64,000 nucleotides of DNA from Paenibacillus sp. KS-LC4 (GTDB taxonomy: Bacteria; Bacillota; Bacilli; Paenibacillales; Paenibacillaceae): positions 5,727,001 to 5,791,000 of the forward strand of contig NZ_CP145905.1 in the NCBI RefSeq assembly GCF_036894955.1, written 5' to 3'. The position numbers and the translations under genes are program-made. The notes under the pieces were generated by a model. The model searched no databases and had not been told where the DNA came from. It was given only the letters and a program-made list of their open reading frames with translations. Shown one piece after another: positions 39,924 through 47,893 of the stretch (position 1 is its first letter; each line of letters starts with the position of its first letter).

Positions 39924-41126
39924 TTAAGCCAAAGCATCTGCTTTCAGCTTGTCCGCTTTGTCAACGCGTTCCCATGGAAGATCCACATCTGTACGGCCAA
40001 AGTGACCATATGCAGCTGTTTGGCGGTAAATTGGGCGACGAAGATCCAGCATTTTAATAATGCCGGCAGGGCGAAGGTCGAAGTTGTTGCTGATCACTTC
40101 AACTAGCTTTTCTTCAGCCACTTTGCCTGTACCATAAGTGTCCACGCTGATGGAAACCGGATTCGCCACGCCAATCGCGTAAGCAAGCTGAATTTCACAT
40201 TTATCAGCAAGACCAGCTGCAACGATGTTTTTAGCTACATAACGAGCCGCATACGCTGCAGAACGGTCAACTTTTGTAGGATCCTTACCGGAGAAGGCGC
40301 CGCCGCCATGACGTGCATAACCGCCATACGTATCAACGATGATTTTACGGCCAGTAAGACCTGCATCACCTTGAGGGCCACCGATAACAAAACGGCCTGT
40401 AGGGTTAATATAATATTTTGTCTCAGCATCCAGCCATTCAACTGGCACAACTGGTTTAATAACGTGCTCAAGAATGTCGCTTTGAATTTGCTCAAGGCTA
40501 ATTTCCTCAGCGTGCTGTGTGGACACAACGATTGCATCAACACGTACCGGCTTGCCATCGACATACTCAATTGTAACCTGAGTTTTGCCATCTGGGCGAA
40601 GATACTCGAGAGTTCCGTTTTTACGAACTTCGGACAAACGACGCGCAATACGGTGCGATAAAGCAATCGGAAGAGGCATAAGCTCAGGTGTCTCGTTAGT
40701 TGCAAAGCCAAACATCAGGCCTTGGTCGCCAGCACCAATATCCTCGTTCTCTTGTTGAATATCTTTGCCATCACGTGTTTCAAGCGCAGCATTAACGCCT
40801 TGAGCAATATCAGCGGACTGCTCATTAAGCGAAGTCAGAACCGCACAAGTGCTGGAGTCGAAACCAAACTTAGCTCTAGTGTACCCAATTTCTTTAATTG
40901 TACGACGCGCGATTGCCGAAATATCGACATAGTCCGCACGGCTGCTAATTTCACCAATAACGAGAACAAGTCCTGTCGCTACAGATACTTCACACGCTAC
41001 ACGCGCATAAGGATCTGACTCCAGGAATGCATCCAAAACTGCATCAGAAATTTGGTCACAAATTTTATCGGGATGACCTTCCGTTACTGATTCTGATGTA
41101 AATAAATGACGGCCTTTAATTGACAC
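39924..41126 (-). CDS. metK: S-adenosylmethionine synthetase
   Basis: The 400-residue enzyme is complete: TSESVTEGHPDKICDQISD (ATP-binding region), FGFDSSTCAVLT, GAGDQGLMFG (signature 1), and GGGAFSGKDPTKVDRSA (P-loop-like). It makes SAM from methionine and ATP. It starts at the GTG at 41126 with GGAGG nine bases upstream; a TTG at 41135 is too close. A promoter with an operator-like palindrome precedes it. No S-box (SAM-I) riboswitch core is recognisable in the leader, unlike in Bacillus. Confidence 0.97.
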   Translation of the reverse strand: MSIKGRHLFTSESVTEGHPDKICDQISDAVLDAFLESDPYARVACEVSVATGLVLVIGEISSRADYVDISAIARRTIKEIGYTRAKFGFDSSTCAVLTSLNEQSADIAQGVNAALETRDGKDIQQENEDIGAGDQGLMFGFATNETPELMPLPIALSHRIARRLSEVRKNGTLEYLRPDGKTQVTIEYVDGKPVRVDAIVVSTQHAEEISLEQIQSDILEHVIKPVVPVEWLDAETKYYINPTGRFVIGGPQGDAGLTGRKIIVDTYGGYARHGGGAFSGKDPTKVDRSAAYAARYVAKNIVAAGLADKCEIQLAYAIGVANPVSISVDTYGTGKVAEEKLVEVISNNFDLRPAGIIKMLDLRRPIYRQTAAYGHFGRTDVDLPWERVDKADKLKADALA

Positions 41127-41149
41127 CCGTATCAACCTCCTACAGATTT

Positions 41150-41179
41150 AGTATAAATAAGTTCAGAACTTATAAACAA
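41150..41179 (-). promoter_or_regulatory. Putative metK promoter with an operator palindrome in the spacer
   Basis: The minus strand reads TTGTTT, 18 bases, TATACT. The spacer is a perfect 17-bp palindrome ATAAGTTCAGAACTTAT (41157-41173) with one central base. A repressor binding there would block polymerase. Confidence 0.55.
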
Positions 41180-41209
41180 AAAACGAACCTTTTCCTTAGG
41201 GAAAAGGTT
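41176..41209 (-). terminator. Terminator between the SASP gene and metK
   Basis: AACCTTTTCC and GGAAAAGGTT pair around a four-base loop, followed by CGTTTTTTG on the minus strand. It ends the SASP transcript; a role as an attenuator of metK is less likely because the promoter lies downstream of it. Confidence 0.88.
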
Positions 41210-41305
41210 GTTTTACAACTCTCTAATAAAGTATGTTACCGAAAATGTCGCTTCCTGTCAATGGATACTATCCCGATAAGAATTAAATTTGAGTAAAGAT
41301 ATATT

Positions 41306-41578
41306 TTAAATATAACCGTTTAAAACGGACTCTGCTTGAGCTACAAGGCGTTTCGTCATTTCACCGCCAACAGAACCGGCTTGCCTTGTTGAAAGCTGTG
41401 ACCAATGCACCGAGCCTCTCGTTTGTGGTACTGCTCCTAACTCGCCAGCAAACTCTGTATCATCACCGAACGGGTCGGATACATAGGAGTAAAGTCCAAA
41501 TTCTTCAGCTATTTCATACTTCATTTGCTGTAATGCTGCTTTGCTTAATGGAACGGCTACTTTATTAGAACGACTCAT
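41306..41578 (-). CDS. Alpha/beta-type small acid-soluble spore protein (SASP)
   Basis: The 90-residue protein has the two conserved SASP helices: LQQMKYEIAEEFGLY, including the GPR protease cleavage region around EIAEEFG, and SVGGEMTKRLVAQAESVL. Such proteins coat spore DNA. GAGGTG precedes the ATG. It supports an endospore-forming host. The central part (SDPFGDDTEFAGELGAVPQT) is slightly longer than in the major Bacillus SASPs. Expression should depend on the forespore sigma factor; I could not fix its promoter. Confidence 0.93.
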   Translation of the reverse strand: MSRSNKVAVPLSKAALQQMKYEIAEEFGLYSYVSDPFGDDTEFAGELGAVPQTRGSVHWSQLSTRQAGSVGGEMTKRLVAQAESVLNGYI

Positions 41579-41684
41579 TATAAGAACACCTCACTTTTGG
41601 ATGATTGGAGCATGCTCTTATTTTAACCTCAAGGCATTTGTTCAAGCGTATAATCTAATGTCAACTTGTACAAATTATACTAAC

Positions 41685-42200
41685 TCAGTTAACGGATTGC
41701 AGTTTATATCCGCCTCGAACCAATACGGTCAACGATTTAGTGTAGCCTGTCGCGGCCGTAACGCCCCTGCCTGAGCGAGGCATCAGTAAAAGATGATTGT
41801 TAGTAATGGATTTCCCTTTAACCAGATCCTTGCCATCCGTTATATCCACAATTCCACTGCTATCTGAGCTGTAGGCTACTGCCTTGCCCACACGAAGAAT
41901 GATCTCTGTACCTTCCTCACCAAGCAGCACTTTGCCGCTAGGTACATTTACGACTTGCAGTGAGGCCTGAGCACTGGAAGCGTTCGAGGAGCCACTAGAG
42001 CCACTCCCCGAGCTGCTGCCACCAGAAACTTTAGCAAGCTGCTCATCTAAATAACTTTTGGTAATAACAGGATCGTCGATAGAGCCTGGAGTTGTTGATA
42101 CGCCATCTGCTTCGATAGCTTTTGGATTGAGGATACCAATACCGAAACCTATCAATAGGAGTGCTGCACCAATAGCCACTTTCATTGCTTTTTTCTTCAA
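41685..42200 (-). CDS. Secreted small protein of unknown function
   Basis: The 171-residue product has a signal peptide (KKKAMKVAIGAALLLIGFGIG), a Ser/Gly-rich linker (GGSSSGSGSSGSS) and a C-terminal beta-rich domain of about 90 residues with GKVLLGEEGTEIILRVGKA and LLMPRSGRGV. I do not recognise the family. It starts with TTG at 42200, with GGAG eight bases upstream; an ATG five codons in is an alternative. It is separated from the neighbouring secreted protein gene by a terminator. Confidence 0.65.
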   Translation of the reverse strand: MKKKAMKVAIGAALLLIGFGIGILNPKAIEADGVSTTPGSIDDPVITKSYLDEQLAKVSGGSSSGSGSSGSSNASSAQASLQVVNVPSGKVLLGEEGTEIILRVGKAVAYSSDSSGIVDITDGKDLVKGKSITNNHLLLMPRSGRGVTAATGYTKSLTVLVRGGYKLQSVN

Positions 42201-42218
42201 CTCTATTACTCCTCTCAG

Positions 42219-42256
42219 AAAAAAATCAGGTATCCTATTAAGATACCTGATTTCTT
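42219..42256 (-). terminator. Terminator after the 42295-44439 gene
   Basis: AAATCAGGTATC pairs with GATACCTGATTT; TTTTTC follows on the minus strand. Confidence 0.92.
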
Positions 42257-42294
42257 AAAAATTAACTACAATATTTTAATTAGCTATTATGAAA

Positions 42295-44439
42295 TTAAAA
42301 TTCCTTATTTTTTGGGTCAGCCCAGTTCAGGTATGCCGACCACTTAATATTTTTGGATACCAGCTTTGTTTTGTAACCATTAATCTCCTCATAAATATTG
42401 AGCTGAATGGTTTTGGCAACTAGCTTATCTGTGACGCTTTGGACAATGTTCGTATAGTTGTTGCCAACTTTCCAAACATATTGACCTGCAGTGCCACCTG
42501 CACCTTCGAGTTCAAATGGAGCATTAATCATGGAAATATTAGTAGATTGGTCCTCGATAGCAAAAGTGAACTTCTTAGCGCTAAAGCCTTCATAGCTAAG
42601 ATCCTTCGTTACTTGACCAGAGAAATCAACATCAATTTTATCATCAGTCAAATAAGTAATAATGTTATCCATATTAATCGTATAAGGACCAACTTGAACC
42701 TTGTTAAATTCGGATGTTATCGTCTGGCTATACTGTGGCAATGCATAGCTCACTGGATTTACAAAGCCTGAAATTTCAGCATCATCTTTTTTAACAATAC
42801 CTTGTGCATTAAAAGCACTACCCAGCACAACCGATGCGCCTGTTAAATCAAGCTGCTTCGGCACTTCTGTAGTAACAATAATTTGTTCCTTCTTGCCAGG
42901 ATTGATCAAATTGCTTGTTTTCAACAATTTAATATCGTATTTGTCTCCATCAGCTGTTTTCAGAAAACCGACAAGCTTGGAAGTTGCAATTGCGCGGGAT
43001 TGTTTATTTGTAACATCTAAATATACAGCATACAGATTGTTCGAATTGCCTTCGAGTAATTGTGTCTTCATTACATTTACTGCGAAGTTTTCTCCAATAT
43101 CATTAACATTATTTTCACTGCCAATTGCAATTGATTTTGGTACGATAGCCGCAGGTGTTTTCAATGCAGCCAATTCTGTTTGTGATTCACCAGACTTCTC
43201 AAAAAGCTTGAGCTTAAGATCAGTTAACGAAGTAGTTGTAGGAACTGTACCCGTATAATAGATCGTTATAGAGCTCTTAGCTGGAATAGCTACAGGGTTA
43301 GTAAATGGAATAATGGTTGTTTTCACAGCCGCTTTATCCCCAAGATACAATGAACCCTCAATTGCTGGAATTGGAGCTGTTTTGGAGCTTGTATTTGTAA
43401 TAACAAGCTTTCCGATCAGGCTGTCTTCACCGCCCCAAGTATTTCTTTGAATAGAAGCAACGTTCATTTTATAAGTGTAATCATCTTTAATATATTCATA
43501 GCTAGTTGATGTTGCTGTATTCGCTGTTTTTAAATTATACCCTATTTTAGAAACGGGCAGAGATAAACTAGATGCTCCTTCTCCAGTTCCAGAGCTAATA
43601 CCTTGTGTAATAACAAGCTTTTGCCCTTTTGTAGAAACAGATTTAGGAAGAGTGATGCTTAATTTAATCGTTTCCAGAATTTTCGGACGCAAGACGATAG
43701 CATCCGCAGTACCTGAAGTAGTCGAAGTGACTTTCATCTTGTACATTCCACCAGCTGCGGACTGAGCCAAAAATTGCAGATTGGCAATCGAAAGCTCCGA
43801 GCTGCTAGTATTTCGCATGGCAAGCTCAATATTAACCGTGTTATTATCTGTGCTCGTCGACATCGTCGATTTGCTAATTCTAATATTTACAGGAGTACTA
43901 TTCAACTTTACAGAGCTGTAGCCGCCTGCTTTAACATCCGTAGAATAGTCTGCTGGAAACTTAAATTGTCCCAATGTCTTCTCGTAACCGGCCACACTGA
44001 AATCAAACTTCACCACTTTAAAAATGAGCTTAGGCAAAGTCATGCTTGATGGCAGCTCGCTATAAAAAGTCAAAGTAACATTCGAATTGGCTTGAACGGT
44101 TTTTTTCGTCTTATCACTATCCAGCATATACAACGTATATTTAGTACCGCTAGTAGAAGCCAAACGGAACCAATAGTCTTGCAGATTAATCGCTTTGCTT
44201 CCTCCGTTATAAAACGTGATCGTGAAGCTGGCTGTTTTTCCTTTGCTAGTCGACAGTATATCCGCGCTATCGAGCTTTACATACGAATTGCTATTTATGT
44301 ACACAGGTTTAATACTGCTTGCCGTAGAGGCCGCCTCACTCATAGCGGGCAACGTAGGGAATAGCAGAGCCACTACTAACAACATGCCTACATAAAAACG
44401 CCATTTCAATTTCGAGCTTGCTGAAAAAACCGTCTGCAT
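42295..44439 (-). CDS. Large secreted beta-sandwich protein of unknown function
   Basis: The protein is 714 residues from the ATG at 44439, which has GTGGAGTG eight bases upstream. It has a signal peptide (WRFYVGMLLVVALLFPTLPA, cleavage near SEA). The rest is a series of about five similar beta-sandwich units, each with an NxxSxxI or NTSSK strand followed by a lipid- or protein-binding-like edge (VNIELAMRNTSSSELSI, GKLVITNTSSKTAPIP, VYLDVTNKQSRAIATS). No SLH, LPXTG or transmembrane anchor is seen. It lies next to the main S-layer gene and may be an associated secreted protein. The family is not recognised by me. Confidence 0.65.
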   Translation of the reverse strand: MQTVFSASSKLKWRFYVGMLLVVALLFPTLPAMSEAASTASSIKPVYINSNSYVKLDSADILSTSKGKTASFTITFYNGGSKAINLQDYWFRLASTSGTKYTLYMLDSDKTKKTVQANSNVTLTFYSELPSSMTLPKLIFKVVKFDFSVAGYEKTLGQFKFPADYSTDVKAGGYSSVKLNSTPVNIRISKSTMSTSTDNNTVNIELAMRNTSSSELSIANLQFLAQSAAGGMYKMKVTSTTSGTADAIVLRPKILETIKLSITLPKSVSTKGQKLVITQGISSGTGEGASSLSLPVSKIGYNLKTANTATSTSYEYIKDDYTYKMNVASIQRNTWGGEDSLIGKLVITNTSSKTAPIPAIEGSLYLGDKAAVKTTIIPFTNPVAIPAKSSITIYYTGTVPTTTSLTDLKLKLFEKSGESQTELAALKTPAAIVPKSIAIGSENNVNDIGENFAVNVMKTQLLEGNSNNLYAVYLDVTNKQSRAIATSKLVGFLKTADGDKYDIKLLKTSNLINPGKKEQIIVTTEVPKQLDLTGASVVLGSAFNAQGIVKKDDAEISGFVNPVSYALPQYSQTITSEFNKVQVGPYTINMDNIITYLTDDKIDVDFSGQVTKDLSYEGFSAKKFTFAIEDQSTNISMINAPFELEGAGGTAGQYVWKVGNNYTNIVQSVTDKLVAKTIQLNIYEEINGYKTKLVSKNIKWSAYLNWADPKNKEF

Positions 44440-44580
44440 TAAAATATCACTCCACATCTTTTTTTATATAGACGTTCATACCCAACAAAAAGTTTCGCTG
44501 CAATGCCGAGCAATTCACCCCTTCGGAACATTTTTTTCTACTTTAAGTATAACAAACTTTTATGAATCAAGTGTGAACGC

Positions 44581-44619
44581 AAAAAAAGAAGTCGATGAGA
44601 TATCTCATCGACTTCTTTG
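44581..44619 (-). terminator. S-layer gene terminator
   Basis: AGAAGTCGATGAGA pairs with TCTCATCGACTTCT as a near-perfect palindrome and is followed by TTTTTTT on the minus strand. Confidence 0.93.
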
Positions 44620-44632
44620 GGTTAAAGAAATA

Positions 44633-47281
44633 TTATTTCTTTTTAACAACTACGATTGCTTTAGCAAGTGTGAAGTTGCCATAGCTTGCATCGCCAACGA
44701 TAGCGATACCGTATTTGCTAGTTGCTTCACCAAGGTGAGCAGTTACATCAGCAAAGATACCATCAGTTACAAGAGTATCATTTGCTTCGTCGTAAACATA
44801 GATTGCAGTCGAGCTGTTAACATAGTATACTACGCCGTTAACAGTTACAGTCGAATCAGTGTTGTTTACATTAGTCAAAGCGTTAGTAGCTGCATACACA
44901 TTAACTGTGTCATAAGCAGTGCTAGCTTCTGCAAGGTTACCAGCAGCGCCAGCAATTACAGAGTCTTTAACTTCAATCAAAGTTCTGGAATCTTTGTTGT
45001 AAGTCGAGTTACCAGCAGATACGCTAGTTACGATCGAGTTGTAGATAGCAGCACCTTCAGTACCAGTCAAAGCAAGAGTTTCCTCTGTACCTTTTACGTT
45101 GATAGTGATCGAGTAGTCGTCACCAGTTTTAGCAGCGCCAACATACAAACCGTACTTAGTTTCTTTAGCATCAGTAGCCGATTTTTTAGTGATCAGGACA
45201 TACTTAGCAAAAGTAGAAGTACCATCAGGGATGACAGTTACTCTGTTACCAACTGCAAGGTTTGCAAGAGTACTTGTTTCAACTTTACGATCACCAGCAG
45301 TTGCTTTGTCGTAAGTGCTAGCATCAAGAACTACAGTGTTAGCATTGATTTCAAAAGTAACTGATGCGCTAGTAGTAGTGTTTGTAACTTTAAGAGTAGT
45401 ATCTTTCTTCTCTTTAACTTCCCATACTTGAGTCAATGGTGTAATTTCTTTAATACCATTGATGCTTGCATCGGAGTTTTTCAAAGTCCAAGTAACGAAT
45501 GCAGCTGCACTGTTGTCAAATGCAGTTGTAGCACCAGTAAATGGAGAAGCATCTACAGCATCGCCCAAACGAATTGTTGTTTGAACAGCTTTGTTGACAT
45601 CAGTTCCACCAATCCAAGTAAGTTCATTCAAGCTAACTTCATAGTTTTTGTTGTCTTTAATCGAGTAGTACTTGAATACGTCTTTGTTGTCACCAAATGC
45701 GCCCGATGGGGACACTTTGTTTTCAGCGTTCAGGATAACACCGTATTTAGCATCGGAGCTTCCACCGCTCAACAATTCAGCACCAGCAACTTTACCGTCT
45801 TTGTTCAAGAACAGTTTGAAAGTACCATCTTTAGTAACTTCTTTCGAACCAGTAAGGTTAGCGTTAGCACCTTTTACACTTGTGTAAGTTTTGCCATCAA
45901 TAGTGTACACGAATGTACCATCAACAGATGTACTTACAAGAGTTACTTTACCTTCAACAACATTACGAGTCGCAACAACTTTAACCGCTACTCTGTCTTT
46001 GTTGTAAACAATGTCAAGAACATCGTTTTTAGCAAGATCAGTTGCAGCTTTAGCTTCACCGTTCAGAACGATAGAAGTGGAGTCGTTAAGCGATACAGAA
46101 AGGTTATCTTGTGTAAGGATACGAGCTTTAGCAGATGCAGTTGCAGCAACATAAGAATCAAGCAACTTGTCAGCGCCGTTAGCTTTAGAAACAACTACTG
46201 CGCGTACTTTACCAACTACACCAGCGCTAACGTTAGTGGAATTGTTATCGTACAGGTAAACAGACACATCAGCGTCTTTTTTCAGGTTCGAGTCAGTACC
46301 TGCAACAGAATCACTGTTGAAGTAGTAAACCGAGTTACCTACAGTGTTGTATTTAGTAACAGCAGTACCGTTTTTAACTTCAACTTGTGGAGCGTTATTG
46401 AAATCAGCATTCAGTGTACCAGTTACTACGTTGTTTTCATTTTGGTTGTCAGTGATAGCGCGAATACGACCATCAGTATCAGCCAAAACTGTTACATTGT
46501 GAGCAAGCAGATCAACCAGTTTCACTCCGCCAGTGATGATGAAGTTAGGCGCCAAAGTTTTGGAAAGACCGTTCAACGAAAGGCGACCATTGTCATCAAG
46601 AACCGCAGAAGTAACAACTTCTTCAGTTGTTGTTCCCAGACGGGAGATCAACTTTTTGCCAGTGCTGCTGTAAACTTTGGAATCAGCGATCCATTGTACC
46701 AGGTCAGTACCCAGTGCGTTGCTAATTTGTTGTGCTACAACACCACGTGTTGCTGCAGTACCAAGAGCTAGATCAACTTTCTTGAATACGCCAACTTCTT
46801 CAGCTTTCAAAGTGACGTTATAAGGCCACGAGCCAGTCAGGTTGGAGTCTTGGTAACCAAGAGCACGAACCACGATTGCAGCAACTTCTTCGAACTTGAT
46901 GTTAGCGTTCGGGCGGAAGTTTTTAGTACCTTTGTCACCAAGCAGCAAACCTTTGCCAGTTGCTACGTTGATGTAACCAGTGTACCATTCGTTAGTTTTA
47001 ACGTCTGAGAATTGGGATTTAACGTTTTGCAGAGCAGTAGCAGCTTGCTCGCTACCTGTTGCGATAACGATAATTTTAGCAAGCTCAGCACGAGTGATGC
47101 TGTTGCCTGGTTTGAATGTACCGTCAGTATAACCATTGATAATTCCAAGAGCTACAAGCTCCTCAATTGCACTTTGTTCTTTCACGCCTGCTACGTCAGT
47201 AGGAGTTGCAGCGAATGCTGGAACTGCCAGAGACATACCAAGGGAGAGAGATAGCACGGATGCCAATAAACTTTTCTTCAT
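44633..47281 (-). CDS. Probable main S-layer protein, N-terminal SLH domains
   Basis: The 882-residue protein starts at the ATG at 47281; the longer frame to 47359 has no ribosome site. Signal peptide: KKSLLASVLSLSLGMSLAVPAFA. Three SLH domains follow directly (residues about 25-200): SITRAELAKIIVIA, NIKFEEVAAIVVRAL, ATRGVVAQQISNAL. The rest is Thr/Ala/Val/Asp-rich, with few aromatic residues and no Cys, as in S-layer proteins. Codon usage is strongly biased; long antisense frames are its shadow. This fits high expression. The SLH triplet would bind CsaB-pyruvylated polymer. A strong-looking promoter at 47498-47526 gives a leader of about 210 bases. Confidence 0.9.
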   Translation of the reverse strand: MKKSLLASVLSLSLGMSLAVPAFAATPTDVAGVKEQSAIEELVALGIINGYTDGTFKPGNSITRAELAKIIVIATGSEQAATALQNVKSQFSDVKTNEWYTGYINVATGKGLLLGDKGTKNFRPNANIKFEEVAAIVVRALGYQDSNLTGSWPYNVTLKAEEVGVFKKVDLALGTAATRGVVAQQISNALGTDLVQWIADSKVYSSTGKKLISRLGTTTEEVVTSAVLDDNGRLSLNGLSKTLAPNFIITGGVKLVDLLAHNVTVLADTDGRIRAITDNQNENNVVTGTLNADFNNAPQVEVKNGTAVTKYNTVGNSVYYFNSDSVAGTDSNLKKDADVSVYLYDNNSTNVSAGVVGKVRAVVVSKANGADKLLDSYVAATASAKARILTQDNLSVSLNDSTSIVLNGEAKAATDLAKNDVLDIVYNKDRVAVKVVATRNVVEGKVTLVSTSVDGTFVYTIDGKTYTSVKGANANLTGSKEVTKDGTFKLFLNKDGKVAGAELLSGGSSDAKYGVILNAENKVSPSGAFGDNKDVFKYYSIKDNKNYEVSLNELTWIGGTDVNKAVQTTIRLGDAVDASPFTGATTAFDNSAAAFVTWTLKNSDASINGIKEITPLTQVWEVKEKKDTTLKVTNTTTSASVTFEINANTVVLDASTYDKATAGDRKVETSTLANLAVGNRVTVIPDGTSTFAKYVLITKKSATDAKETKYGLYVGAAKTGDDYSITINVKGTEETLALTGTEGAAIYNSIVTSVSAGNSTYNKDSRTLIEVKDSVIAGAAGNLAEASTAYDTVNVYAATNALTNVNNTDSTVTVNGVVYYVNSSTAIYVYDEANDTLVTDGIFADVTAHLGEATSKYGIAIVGDASYGNFTLAKAIVVVKKK

Positions 47282-47893
47282 AACCTTTTTTTCTCCTCCT
47301 CTAAATTGCTTCGGTTGTTGAGAGTTTTGTTTAGAAAATGAATTGCTCGTTTCCCTCATGTGTGTGTCACCCCCTTCCCAGAGTTGAGCAGTATTAAGTA
47401 TAAATAATGTCTGTCGCCATGTTTAACCCTATGTAATAACATGTCGCAGAAACTCGTAAACACGCAGAAAATTGCTAGACCCTTATACCACTATAACATT
47501 ATACAATGGCATACCCTTATCGTAAAGAGAAAGTTGAGAATTCATTCCAACTAACTCTGATATTAGGCAAGTCTTAAGAGTGATTTTTGCCGATTGATGT
47601 AACACCACTTATTTAGACGCACAGGTCTCAGAAAAGTTGCGCTCATCTTAAAAATAATTTCAAAAAAGTTTTACCCTCGCTATGTAGCTTCGAAACAACT
47701 GCATGCGATCTTCAAGAAAACGGTCGCTCTAGTTCTTAATTCACTTCTATGTTTTATTACTTGTTCAGTATAGCTTGGCTGGACGCCTTACGTCGATGCA
47801 AAAGATTTTCCATGGATAATCTTACTCATTTCTTTAATGAACAGGAAGGATCAGCCAGAAGCGAACCCTTCCCTGCACCATTACTACTGAATT
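47282..47893. other. Long leader and intergenic region of the S-layer gene
   Basis: The 612-bp gap between the S-layer gene and the next SLH gene holds the promoter at 47498-47526 and a long untranslated leader. Downstream of 47894 a weak stem GGAAGG...CCTTCC (47843-47871) lacks a T run, so no terminator is confirmed. Confidence 0.5.
47498..47526 (-). promoter_or_regulatory. Putative sigma-A promoter of the S-layer gene
   Basis: The minus strand reads TTTACG, 17 bases, TATAAT. The -10 is perfect and the -35 matches four of six. It lies about 217 bases before the S-layer start codon. Confidence 0.6.

Noticed and set aside
41127..41305. SAM riboswitch in front of metK
   Set aside because: The region is short and contains only a simple terminator stem and a palindrome; none of the S-box core sequences were recognised.
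41340..41640. Forespore sigma-factor promoter for the SASP gene
   Set aside because: Several A/T-rich hexamers are present but no pair with proper spacing fits the consensus well enough to report.
45428..46771. A 447-codon plus-strand open frame opposite the S-layer gene, with another at 44573-45364
   Set aside because: Both are antisense shadows. The S-layer gene uses a narrow codon set and few stops appear on the other strand; the translations are Ser/Cys-rich and protein-unlike.
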